A model generated the notes under the pieces. That model ran no database searches. It was not told the origin of the DNA and worked only from the letters and a program-made list of their open reading frames with translations. Position numbers and translations under genes: made by a program. A stretch of 64,000 bases of DNA, taken from contig NZ_CP091244.1 in the NCBI RefSeq assembly GCF_021650935.1, positions 3,038,001-3,102,000 of the forward strand, given 5' to 3'. Positions 18,524 through 26,902 of this stretch are shown piece by piece. This stretch comes from Thiothrix winogradskyi (lineage in GTDB: Bacteria > Pseudomonadota > Gammaproteobacteria > Thiotrichales > Thiotrichaceae). Positions within the stretch are counted from its first letter, which is position 1. Each line of letters begins with the position of its first letter.

Positions 18524-19467
18524 TAACGCAATACTGTGCGCGGGGTAGCATCCAGCGACATCAACGACTGCACGGAGGTTTCAACGCGCTCACTCAAACG
18601 CTGAATCAAATCCTTTTCTGTCGTAAAATCAACCATTTCCTCGGCTTTTATCAACTCGCGTGCAACGTAAGCATCGCTGCCCAAGCCATCAATCAAGCCA
18701 AGTTTAACGGCATCCTCACCCGTCCAGAACAAACCAGAGAAAATATCCGGATTGTTTTGCAAACGCTCACCACGCCCCTCTTTCACCACATTGATGAACT
18801 GCTGGTGAGTCGTAGTTAACATATTGTTGACGTGCGCCACCTGTGTTTCGTTTTCAGGCAAAAATGGATCAAGCATCCCTTTATTCGCCCCCGCAGTGTA
18901 CAAACGGCGCTCAACCCCCAGCTTTTCCATCAGCTCAACCGCACCGAAGTTATCCATGCGCACCCCAATAGAACCGACGATACTGGCTTTGTCCGCATAA
19001 ATTTCATCGGCTGCCACGGCAATGTAATAGCCACCGGATGCGCATAAATCAGACACGACCGCATAGACAGGAATGTCCTTATATTTCGCTTTCAAACGTT
19101 TGATTTCATCATTAATAATGCCCGACTGTACCGGACTACCACCGGGGCTATTAATGCGCAAAATCACGCCTTTGGTCTTTTCATGCTCGAACGCTTCCTT
19201 CAGCGCCGGGATAACCAATTCACCGCTGGCTTCCGCGCCCTCCATAATCACGCCGTTAATGTCGACCACTGCCGTGATTTTGTCAGCCACCGCCAATTTA
19301 CTATCCGATGCGCCGCTACCGATCAGGGCAATCAAAGCAATCAGCAAGTACGCCACAAAAAATAGCTTGAAAAATATCCCCCAACGCCGCGCACGGCGCT
19401 GCTCTTTGATGGACTCCATTGCCACCTCTTTGAGGGCTTGCAGTGCTTGTGTATTTTCTTCGTTCAT
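18523..19467 (-). CDS. sppA: Signal peptide peptidase SppA, short form
   Basis: Inner-membrane S49 serine protease that degrades cleaved signal peptides. The 314-residue protein has one N-terminal membrane anchor (GIFFKLFFVAYLLIALIAL, about residues 31-49) and one protease domain, i.e. the short type, not the E. coli double-domain form. The catalytic Ser is in LCASGGYY; the Lys in GANKGMLDPF is a likely general base. The ATG at 19467 overlaps the upstream stop by 4 bases (ATGA), favouring it over an upstream in-frame start at 19494. Confidence 0.92.
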   Translation of the reverse strand: MNEENTQALQALKEVAMESIKEQRRARRWGIFFKLFFVAYLLIALIALIGSGASDSKLAVADKITAVVDINGVIMEGAEASGELVIPALKEAFEHEKTKGVILRINSPGGSPVQSGIINDEIKRLKAKYKDIPVYAVVSDLCASGGYYIAVAADEIYADKASIVGSIGVRMDNFGAVELMEKLGVERRLYTAGANKGMLDPFLPENETQVAHVNNMLTTTHQQFINVVKEGRGERLQNNPDIFSGLFWTGEDAVKLGLIDGLGSDAYVARELIKAEEMVDFTTEKDLIQRLSERVETSVQSLMSLDATPRTVLR

Positions 19468-20129
19468 TCTGTAACCTTTTGTTTTTGTAACCAATCAGGG
19501 ATATGTGCTACATTGTCGACATGCCCACGCGGCTGAGCTTGCCGTAACCGTGCCAAATCATGCACGCCATAACTGACCGCCAGTGAATCCATCCCGATAG
19601 CCAATGCCATGTGCAAATCGTATTCGCTGTCACCGATCATCAAGGCATCATGCGGCGCTGCATCATAGTCTGTCAAAATCTCTTCCAGCATTTGAGGATG
19701 CGGCTTGGAACGGGTTTCATCCGCACAGCGTGTAATCGGAAACAGTTCGCGCAACCCAGTTTCATCTAAAACCTTATCCAAACCACGTCGTGATTTTCCC
19801 GTCGCCACCGCCAAGTCGTAACCTTGTGCGGCGAGTGTGTACAATGTTTCACGCGCTCCGGCAAACAATTCGCTACCATGCGTGGTGCGCACCAAAAATT
19901 CCTGGCGATATTCATCCGCAATCGTCCGAATCAAGCTGGCAGGTTCGTCAGGGTATAAGACTCGAATCGCCTCATCCAAGCCCAAGCCGATAATATGGCG
20001 AATCTCCTGATCAGTGCGCGGTTCTGCCCCCACCAACTGAATCGCATTGCGCATACACCGGGTAATATGCGCCGCTGAATCCATCAGCGTGCCATCCCAA
20101 TCAAAAATCAATAGGGAATAAGGCTTCAT
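19464..20129 (-). CDS. HAD-superfamily phosphatase (Gph-like)
   Basis: A 221-residue HAD subfamily IA hydrolase. Motif I LIFDWDGTLMDS supplies the nucleophile Asp10 and acid Asp12; motif II is AVATGKS; the Lys of SKPHP and IGDSEYD complete the site. A helical cap lies between motifs I and II. It resembles phosphoglycolate phosphatase and related proteins found beside rluC; the true substrate cannot be told from sequence. It overlaps rluC by 4 bases and sppA by 4 bases, so translation is probably coupled. Confidence 0.87.
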   Translation of the reverse strand: MKPYSLLIFDWDGTLMDSAAHITRCMRNAIQLVGAEPRTDQEIRHIIGLGLDEAIRVLYPDEPASLIRTIADEYRQEFLVRTTHGSELFAGARETLYTLAAQGYDLAVATGKSRRGLDKVLDETGLRELFPITRCADETRSKPHPQMLEEILTDYDAAPHDALMIGDSEYDLHMALAIGMDSLAVSYGVHDLARLRQAQPRGHVDNVAHIPDWLQKQKVTE

Positions 20130-21088
20130 TCGGTACGCTCAACTGCGTTAATTTTTATATTGATCAATACATCTTTTAAATCATCAGGTAACGGTGCTTC
20201 CACCACATAACGCCGCCCGGTGGCTCGCAAGGTAAAATCCACGCTGGCAGAATGCAAAAACAAACGTTTTAAGCCCATTTCACGAAACTTGCGATTCAAG
20301 GCGAAATCACCATAACGGTCATCACCCAAAATTGGATGTCCCAAATTTTGCAATTGCACGCGGATTTGGTGCATCCGCCCGGTCAGAATTTGTGCTTCCA
20401 GCAACGATGCGCCGTGCAAATTTTTCAGCGACGAGAAAATCGTTTCCGATACTTTGCCTTCACCCTCGTCCACGCGCTGCACTTTCTGACGGGTGCCTTC
20501 CTCCTGACTCAAATCCATCGTTACGTGTTGGCGACCGTGTTTCCAACGCCCGGCAACCAAGGCTTTGTAACGCTTGTCGATCTTGCCGTCACGAAACAAA
20601 CCGTGCAATTCGGTCAACGCTTGGCGCGATTTCGCCAGAATCACCACGCCGCTGGTGTCGCGGTCAATGCGATGCGCCAATTCCACATACGGTAAATTTT
20701 CGCGTAACTGGCGAAATGCTTCAATCAAGCCCAGTTTATAGCCGCTACCGCTATGTACCGGCAAACCGGATGGCTTATTGATAAAAATCAGTTGCTCATC
20801 TTCGTGTAACACGGCATCTGCCAACACTGCCAGCAAGGATTCGGATGCCAGTGCGGGCTTATCCGGCGGATTCACCTCGGTTTCCAACTTGATCGGGGGA
20901 ATCCGAATAATTTCACCTAATTCAAGCTTTTTTTCCGGCTTTACCCGTTTTTTATCAACACGCACCTCGCCCTTGCGCACAATCCGATATAAGGCGCTTT
21001 TGGGCAGTTGCTTCAAATGCCTAATCAGGAAATTATCGATGCGTTGCCCGACTTCGTTTTCAGTAACTGTGTAATATTCGACTGCCAT
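20126..21088 (-). CDS. rluC: 23S rRNA pseudouridine synthase RluC
   Basis: Makes pseudouridines 955, 2504 and 2580 in 23S rRNA (E. coli numbering). The 320-residue protein has an N-terminal S4 RNA-binding domain (GQRIDNFLIRHLKQLPKSALYRIV) and the RluA-family catalytic motif HRIDRDTSG with the nucleophilic Asp, followed by GRMHQIRVQL. Its position divergent from rne is the same as for rluC in E. coli, which decides between RluC and RluD. The ATG at 21088 was chosen; an upstream TTG at 21106 is possible. Confidence 0.92.
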   Translation of the reverse strand: MAVEYYTVTENEVGQRIDNFLIRHLKQLPKSALYRIVRKGEVRVDKKRVKPEKKLELGEIIRIPPIKLETEVNPPDKPALASESLLAVLADAVLHEDEQLIFINKPSGLPVHSGSGYKLGLIEAFRQLRENLPYVELAHRIDRDTSGVVILAKSRQALTELHGLFRDGKIDKRYKALVAGRWKHGRQHVTMDLSQEEGTRQKVQRVDEGEGKVSETIFSSLKNLHGASLLEAQILTGRMHQIRVQLQNLGHPILGDDRYGDFALNRKFREMGLKRLFLHSASVDFTLRATGRRYVVEAPLPDDLKDVLINIKINAVERTE

Positions 21089-21624
21089 AGTAAAAAAACA
21101 TACCAACTAAATTTAAATGCAAATTGAATATAATTAACCGAATTGATATATTCGCAACAGGCAAACGTTAAGGTGCAAACCTGACACAATGGGTTCGATC
21201 AAATCAGAACACGATGATATGACCCATGCCTGATTGATTCAATCACAAATTCTAGCGGTCAGTACATTCCCCCAGAATTTGTGCTGGGGTAAACAGGATA
21301 ACAAGCATCCTTACCCCGATAACTCAACGCCTGTTATGCAGTTTAAAAAGTAAGCAAACAGGTGTGACATTAACAGCAGAACTTGTTGCTGATGTCTGTT
21401 GCAAGAATGCGCCAGCGGTTTACAATTTTCATGCGCCCTTATGAGGCAGTTCCATGACCCGTAACAACCGAACGATTCTTTCTGAAGGTAGGTCCGATTA
21501 AGGTTAATCCATAGCTTGGCGAAGAGAACATTTCTAACGCTTTGATAGTAAACGAAATAAACTAATCGACTCCACCTGAAACAAACAGGTAACAGGTGCT
21601 GCATAACCAAGGCTTATGTAGTAC
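21089..21624 (+). promoter_or_regulatory. rne leader with overlapping alternative hairpins
   Basis: This 536-base divergent region has no convincing gene and should hold both the rluC and rne promoters and a long rne leader. Three inverted repeats overlap. Helix A pairs 21244-21253 with 21274-21283 (10 bp, perfect). Helix B pairs 21270-21275 with 21284-21289 (CCCCAG/CTGGGG). Helix C pairs 21286-21292 with 21311-21317 (GGGGTAA/TTACCCC). B shares bases with both A and C, so the helices compete. A 15-bp palindrome (TGATTGA-T-TCAATCA) at 21231-21245 abuts helix A. RNase E controls its own mRNA through the 5' leader in enterobacteria, so a similar role here is plausible inference. The last 300 bases show no further clear structure. 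Confidence 0.5.
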
Positions 21625-24600
21625 ATGAAACGTATTTTAATTAATGCAACCCAACCCGAAGAAATTCGCGTTGCCATGGTTGATGGGCAACGCCTATACG
21701 ACCTCGACATCGAACACTCCCTACGCGCTCAGAAAAAGGCCAATATTTACAAAGGGGTAATTACCCGCGTCGAACCCAGCTTAGAAGCAGTTTTTGTTAA
21801 CTATGGCGCACAACGCCACGGTTTCCTCTCCTTCCGCGAAGTTGCGCCCGAATTTTACAATCCGAATGCCAAGTACACCGGGCGTCCTAACGTCAAAGAC
21901 GTGATGCGCGAAGGCATGGAAATTCTGGTGCAAGTCGATAAGGAAGAGCGTGGCAACAAGGGCGCAGCTCTGACCACCTACCTCAGCCTTGCCGGGCGTT
22001 ATTTGGTGTTGATGCCCAATAACCCTAAGGCTGGTGGGGTTTCTCGGCGTATTGAAGGTGATGACCGCCAGCAAATCAAGCAAACCCTGAGCGAATTAGA
22101 CATTCCTGACAGCATGGGCGTGATCGTGCGCACCGCCGGTATCGAGCGCGATGCCGAAGAACTCTCATGGGATTTGGACTACCTCAAAACCTTGTGGAAT
22201 GCCATCCAACAAGCCTACAGCCAGCACAAAGGCCCGACGCTGCTGTATCAGGAAAGCAATGTCATTATCCGCGCCTTGCGTGATTATTTCCGCCGTGACA
22301 TCGGTGAAATTGTTATCGACAATGACAAGGTATTCAACCAAGCGCGTGATTTCATGCAGGCAGTCATGCCGCACAATATCCGCAAGCTCAAGCTTTACAC
22401 CGACGGCACACCGCTATTCAGCCGCTTTCAGGTGGAAAACCAGATCGAAACGGCGTATCAGCGCACCGTTGCCCTGCCGTCTGGCGGTGCTATCGTCATT
22501 GACCATACCGAAGCGCTGATTTCCATCGACATCAACTCGGCACGTGCCACCAAAGGGCATGACATCGAAGAAACCGCGCTCAATACCAACCTCGAAGCGG
22601 CTGACGAAATTGCGCGTCAATTGCGCTTGCGTGACTTGGGCGGCTTGGTGGTGATTGACTTTATCGACATGCTGCCCAGCAAACACCAACGCGAAGTCGA
22701 AAAACGCTTGCGTGATGCCATGAAACTTGACCGTGCGCGGGTACAAGTCGGGCGCATTTCCCGCTTTGGCTTGCTGGAAATGTCACGTCAACGCTTACGC
22801 CCCTCACTGGGCGAATCCAGCCAGATCGTTTGCCCACGTTGCACCGGTCAAGGTCACATCCGCAGCACCGACTCGATGGCGCTTTCCATCTTGCGCTTGG
22901 TCGAAGAAGAAGCCATGAAGGAAATGACCGGCAAAGTCATTGCCCGCCTACCAGTTTCCGTTGCGACCTTCTTGCTGAACGAAAAGCGCCAAGCGATCAC
23001 CGACATTCAACAGCGCCGCAATGTGGATTTGACCATTATTCCCAACCCGTACATGGAAACGCCGCATTACGACATCAGCCGTATCCGTAATGACAACCTC
23101 GAAGACGAGGAAACCCAAAGCAGTTACCAATACATCCCAGCGCCGCCAGCCGCTGAAGAAACGGTTCGGCAAGATGCTAACCAGCAGCAAGCCCCTGCGG
23201 AAGCGGCTGTCACCAATGTCATGCCCAGCACACCTGCCCCACAAAGTGTGCGCAACCAGCCAAGCGAAACAAAAGTCACGGCAGCAACGCCAGTGATACC
23301 AACCGTTACGCCCATCAAAGGCCCTGGGTTAATGCGGCGTATTTTCAGCAGCCTGTTTGGTAGCAGCCCTAGCGTCGACCAAGCGGCTGAAGCGGCTGAA
23401 AGCCAAACAGAAGCTGCCGCGCCCGCAGTCACCCAGCGCAATGACCAACCACAGCGTGACCGTCGCAACAACGAACGTGGCGGCGAACGCAACGACCAGC
23501 GCAACCGTAACCGCAGCAATGGCAAAAGCGAAACCGCAGGTGATGCCGAACGCCCAGGCAACGACGACACCCGCAACCGCAATGCTCAGGAAAATCGCCA
23601 GAATCGCCAAAATCGCCCCAGCGAACGCGGTAACGAGCGCAATAACGAGCGCAATAACGAGCGCAATGCCGAACCACGGAACAATGAACGCGGTACAGAA
23701 CGCACTGCCGAACCACGCGGCAACGAACGCAGCAACGAACGCAGCAACGAACGTTCCCCGGATCGCAACAACGGCAACGAACGTAATAACGACCGCCGTA
23801 ATAACCGCAATCGTAACGAACGTGAGGAAGCCGCAGGTGACAACAACCGTCGCCCGCCACACGAACCACGCCAGCCGCGTGTACAAGCTCAGGAGGCACC
23901 AACAGTAGCCACACCGGTCGATGAGCAAGTGCCGGTAGAAATCGTACTGCCTGCGACACCACGCGAAACACGCGATGGCAACCGTGAACACGGTCAAGCG
24001 CAACACTCCCGCCGTGACCGTTCACGGCGTGAATCACGCAACCGCAACGCGGCAACGCCTGAACTTACCGCGCAAGACCAAGACACTGGCACAGCCCTCA
24101 TGGATGATGCCGCACCTGCAAAACCGCAGCAGCCGCGTCAAGCAGCCGCCAGCGATAGCGCAGCGGAAACACCACTCGCAGAGGTTGTCATCACTGCCGC
24201 ACGTACATTGGCACCACCGCCAACAGCAGATGCCAACAGCGACACCGATGACTTAAGCGACGCGCCAGACTCTGAAGAAGGTGATGATGCGCCGGAAGAA
24301 ACAGCAGGCAATCAAGCTCGCGGCCCCCGTGAACGCCGTGGCAGAACACGTCGCCCCCGTGGCAATCAAAACCGCCAGCAACGCCCGCCGCGCCCAGCAG
24401 GAGCCGAGATCGAACAAGTGTTCGCCCCGGAAAACATGGAACCGTTCATCATCGATCTGACCGCCACGCAGCCCATGCATCAACCGCGTTACGAGCGTCA
24501 ACCTGCAAAAGCAGAGGTCAAACCGGAACCTGTCCCTGCACCCTTGGTGATCGTGGAAACTGTATCCGTACCAGAACCAGTGCAAATGCCAGAACCCGTC

Positions 24601-24900
24601 GTGGTGAAAACCGCACCGGAACCAGCACCAGAAACGATCGTGGTGAAAACTGCACCGGAACCAGTGCCAGAACCAATCGTGGTGAAAGCTGCGCCTCAAC
24701 CAGTACCTGAGCCAGTCCCCGAACCACAACCAATCATTGTGGAAACCGCGCCTCAACCAGAACAGGAACAGAAACCAGAAGCTGCTCCTGTCATGGCAGA
24801 AGCAAGCGCACCGGAAGAACCTGCGCCTGCAATTGAACCACCGAAAGCACCACCCCCCATGAAAAAACGCCCTTCATGGATGCACACTGACCCGGAATAA
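21625..24900 (+). CDS. rne: Ribonuclease E
   Basis: Essential endonuclease for mRNA decay and rRNA/tRNA processing and the scaffold of the degradosome. Residues 1-~510 are the catalytic half: S1 domain (KANIYKGVITRVEPSLEAVFV...), 5' sensor, the DNase I-like part with Mg-binding DFIDM, and the zinc-link CPRCTGQG. Residues ~520-1091 are a disordered scaffold: an arginine/asparagine-rich part with NERN repeats (~670-740), an RRGRTRRPRGNQNRQQRPPRP-type basic segment, and a Pro/Glu/Val repeat tail ending KRPSWMHTDPE. The tail composition differs from E. coli, so partner binding may differ. A weak AAGG lies about 12 bases before the ATG. Confidence 0.95.
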   Translation: MKRILINATQPEEIRVAMVDGQRLYDLDIEHSLRAQKKANIYKGVITRVEPSLEAVFVNYGAQRHGFLSFREVAPEFYNPNAKYTGRPNVKDVMREGMEILVQVDKEERGNKGAALTTYLSLAGRYLVLMPNNPKAGGVSRRIEGDDRQQIKQTLSELDIPDSMGVIVRTAGIERDAEELSWDLDYLKTLWNAIQQAYSQHKGPTLLYQESNVIIRALRDYFRRDIGEIVIDNDKVFNQARDFMQAVMPHNIRKLKLYTDGTPLFSRFQVENQIETAYQRTVALPSGGAIVIDHTEALISIDINSARATKGHDIEETALNTNLEAADEIARQLRLRDLGGLVVIDFIDMLPSKHQREVEKRLRDAMKLDRARVQVGRISRFGLLEMSRQRLRPSLGESSQIVCPRCTGQGHIRSTDSMALSILRLVEEEAMKEMTGKVIARLPVSVATFLLNEKRQAITDIQQRRNVDLTIIPNPYMETPHYDISRIRNDNLEDEETQSSYQYIPAPPAAEETVRQDANQQQAPAEAAVTNVMPSTPAPQSVRNQPSETKVTAATPVIPTVTPIKGPGLMRRIFSSLFGSSPSVDQAAEAAESQTEAAAPAVTQRNDQPQRDRRNNERGGERNDQRNRNRSNGKSETAGDAERPGNDDTRNRNAQENRQNRQNRPSERGNERNNERNNERNAEPRNNERGTERTAEPRGNERSNERSNERSPDRNNGNERNNDRRNNRNRNEREEAAGDNNRRPPHEPRQPRVQAQEAPTVATPVDEQVPVEIVLPATPRETRDGNREHGQAQHSRRDRSRRESRNRNAATPELTAQDQDTGTALMDDAAPAKPQQPRQAAASDSAAETPLAEVVITAARTLAPPPTADANSDTDDLSDAPDSEEGDDAPEETAGNQARGPRERRGRTRRPRGNQNRQQRPPRPAGAEIEQVFAPENMEPFIIDLTATQPMHQPRYERQPAKAEVKPEPVPAPLVIVETVSVPEPVQMPEPVVVKTAPEPAPETIVVKTAPEPVPEPIVVKAAPQPVPEPVPEPQPIIVETAPQPEQEQKPEAAPVMAEASAPEEPAPAIEPPKAPPPMKKRPSWMHTDPE
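23632..23667 (+). repeat. 12-bp tandem repeat inside rne (three perfect copies)
   Basis: AACGAGCGCAAT occurs three times in a row and encodes NERN units. Degenerate relatives (AACGAACGCAGC and similar) continue to about 23830. Repeats of this kind can expand or shrink in frame, changing the length of the basic RNA-binding tail. Confidence 0.85.
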
Positions 24901-24920
24901 CGCCAGTCAGCTCATGCAGT

Positions 24921-25400
24921 CTACGAATGATGGCGGCGGATATGGTCTAACAAACCTGCCGCCGCATCTTCCACCATATCCAACACCCGTTCAAAACCAC
25001 TGTCCCCACCGTAATACGGGTCAGGCACTTCATCGACATTCCAGCGCTCCGCAAACGTCATGAACAAGCGCACCCGTTCACGTTGCGATGCAGCAACCAG
25101 ATCGCACAAATCTTCCAAATTGGTGCGATCCATCGCCAGCACGTAATCAAATTCCTCAAAATCTGCCACCGTCACTTTACGCGCCCGCTGCCCCGACAAA
25201 TCCAGCCCACGATTTTTTGCGGCTGCCTGAGAACGCTTATCGGGAGGATTGCCGATGTGGTAAGCATGTGTACCTGCCGAATCAATCAGAATCCGCTCCG
25301 CCAACCCCTGTGACTGCACTAAGCGTTCAAACACGCCCTGCGCCGTGGGTGAACGGCAGATATTCCCCATGCACACAAAAAGAACCTTCACTTGCTCCAT
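24921..25400 (-). CDS. Low-molecular-weight protein-tyrosine phosphatase
   Basis: A 159-residue phosphatase with the P-loop CMGNICRS (CX5R, nucleophile Cys10, Arg16) at the N-terminus and the general-acid loop DPYYGG near residue 120, plus AMDRTN in between. Length is typical. The ATG at 25400 was chosen because GGAAAG lies 6 bases upstream. Bacterial members either act on tyrosine kinases of exopolysaccharide export (Wzb type) or on small arsenate-related substrates; with DPYY and no kinase beside it, the former class fits the catalytic residues but not the context. Convergent with rne, 20 bases apart. Confidence 0.9.
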   Translation of the reverse strand: MEQVKVLFVCMGNICRSPTAQGVFERLVQSQGLAERILIDSAGTHAYHIGNPPDKRSQAAAKNRGLDLSGQRARKVTVADFEEFDYVLAMDRTNLEDLCDLVAASQRERVRLFMTFAERWNVDEVPDPYYGGDSGFERVLDMVEDAAAGLLDHIRRHHS

Positions 25401-25438
25401 AAATCTTTCCAAATTATGATGTTACATCATGGTTTTAT

Positions 25439-25771
25439 TCAAAAATGCCGCCGGATTTTCTGATACAACCCAGACAACTCCTCACCTAACTCATGTAACT
25501 CCTCAACGACTTCCACGCGAATATCATCCACTTTATCGCTGATTTTATGCTGGAGTTTATCCACATCTTCACCCAAGTCGTGAATTTCCTCTTTTGCTTT
25601 CAGATTCAACTCCCAACCCGCATCACGCAAGCGTACTTGCATAGCATCCCACTTAGTTTCCAGATGCTCCCATTCCTCACGCGCCTCCAAACCCAATACA
25701 TGCAGACGCACCCGTAACTCTTCGCGCTCACTGGTTAGGGCTTGTACTAATTGCTGTAGTTTTTCTTTCAT
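25439..25771 (-). CDS. Small coiled-coil protein, unknown function
   Basis: The 110-residue product is almost entirely charged, helix-forming sequence with regular hydrophobic spacing (LQQLVQALTSEREELRVRL; HDLGEDVDKLQHKI), i.e. an amphipathic coiled coil with no membrane segment, signal peptide or cysteine. An AGGAGG ribosome site 8 bases before the ATG supports it being real. It resembles generic bacterial proteins of the apolipoprotein/YtxH-like helical type, but no family can be named. It stands alone between the phosphatase and a divergent lipoprotein gene. Confidence 0.75.
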   Translation of the reverse strand: MKEKLQQLVQALTSEREELRVRLHVLGLEAREEWEHLETKWDAMQVRLRDAGWELNLKAKEEIHDLGEDVDKLQHKISDKVDDIRVEVVEELHELGEELSGLYQKIRRHF

Positions 25772-25916
25772 GACATCAACCTCCTGTATTGTTTACACTG
25801 ATAACTATACGCTTTCAGCCAAATTAAGCACTGGCATTGCTCAAAGAATGGAACTTTTCAGCCGACTCACGGCTCTATGAATTTGATTTTGTTTTACACC
25901 GACGCAAGGGCTTGTT

Positions 25917-26753
25917 ATGAAAAAAATAGTATTATCACTGGCAGTGATTGCTGGCTTAGGGTTATCGGCGTGTGCTCCGATGAATCAGCAAACCCCACCC
26001 ACACCAACTGTCGTTCCCGCCAAAGACTTAAACTGGATTGCTGACAAAGTATACCGCAATGAAACCAGCGGCAACCCCACCTTACTGGTGGTGTGGAATG
26101 ACCGCGAAGAATTCGCCTCCCTCGGTATCGGGCATTTCATTTGGTATCCGGCAGGGCATCGCGGTCCTTATACTGAAACCTTCCCCGGTCTGATCGACTA
26201 CACCAAAGCGCAAGGCGTACCCGTGCCGCAATGGCTGACCAACCGCAATGTGCGCACCGCGCCTTGGGCAAACAAAGCCGCGTTTGAACGCGCCCGCAAT
26301 GACCCGGAAATGCAGCAATTGCGCACCTTCCTGCAACAAACCATGAATATTCAGGCCAATTACATGTCTGAACGCCTCACCCGTGCGTTACCCACTATGC
26401 TGGAACAAGTTGCCCCGCAAGACCGTGACCGCGTACTGCAAAACTACCAAGCGGTCGAAAAAACCCAACGCGGCTTATACCCATTACTGGATTACGTCAA
26501 CTTCAAAGGCGAAGGCACCAGCCCCACCGAACGCTACAACGGTCAAGGCTGGGGCTTGCTGCAAGTACTCTTGACCATGCGCCCGGTTCAAGCAGGCCCG
26601 CAAGCCTTGGATGAGTTTGCACGTGCCGCAGAAGAAGTCCTCGTGCGCCGTATTGCCAACTCCTCTCCTGCACGCGGCGAAGCCAAATGGCTCCCCGGCT
26701 GGCGCATCCGCCTGAACACTTATCGCGCACAATCATTGTTAAGCGCTTATTGA
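25917..26753 (+). CDS. Conserved lipoprotein, unknown function
   Basis: The 278-residue product begins with a lipoprotein signal (MKKIVLSLAVIAGLGLSAC), so Cys19 would be lipidated; the residue after it (Ala, then Pro) suggests transport to the outer membrane. The mature part is soluble, with a conserved-looking block around LGIGHFIWYPAG and many aromatic and charged residues, and C-terminal RGEAKWLPGWRIRLNTYRAQ. I cannot assign an enzymatic family. It has its own terminator and is followed in the same direction by the haem peroxidase gene. Confidence 0.85.
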   Translation: MKKIVLSLAVIAGLGLSACAPMNQQTPPTPTVVPAKDLNWIADKVYRNETSGNPTLLVVWNDREEFASLGIGHFIWYPAGHRGPYTETFPGLIDYTKAQGVPVPQWLTNRNVRTAPWANKAAFERARNDPEMQQLRTFLQQTMNIQANYMSERLTRALPTMLEQVAPQDRDRVLQNYQAVEKTQRGLYPLLDYVNFKGEGTSPTERYNGQGWGLLQVLLTMRPVQAGPQALDEFARAAEEVLVRRIANSSPARGEAKWLPGWRIRLNTYRAQSLLSAY

Positions 26754-26811
26754 GTTCCGTATCAGTAACCGCTTATCTTTAAAATCTTAGCGGTTAGAAC
26801 TGTCATCCTTG

Positions 26812-26842
26812 CTACGCCAGCCTTGTCTGGCGTATTTTTTTG
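26812..26842 (+). terminator. Rho-independent terminator after the lipoprotein gene
   Basis: TACGCCAG and CTGGCGTA form an 8-bp stem with a 6-base loop (CCTTGT), followed by seven T. It lies 59 bases past the lipoprotein stop and 61 bases before the peroxidase ATG, so the two genes are likely separate transcripts. Confidence 0.88.
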
Positions 26843-26902
26843 CAAAAATCACAACGCAACTGGATTTTTTTCAAAGGATTGATCAACACAAGGACTCATG
26901 AC

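Noticed and set aside
21311..21610. Minus-strand open frame of 99 codons in the rne leader
   Set aside because: No family likeness, no ribosome site, and it lies opposite the structured leader; best explained by chance.
23329..24055. Long minus-strand open frames inside rne
   Set aside because: They arise from the NERN repeats and Arg/Asn-rich codons read backwards, giving Leu/Arg- or Val/Ala-rich nonsense products.
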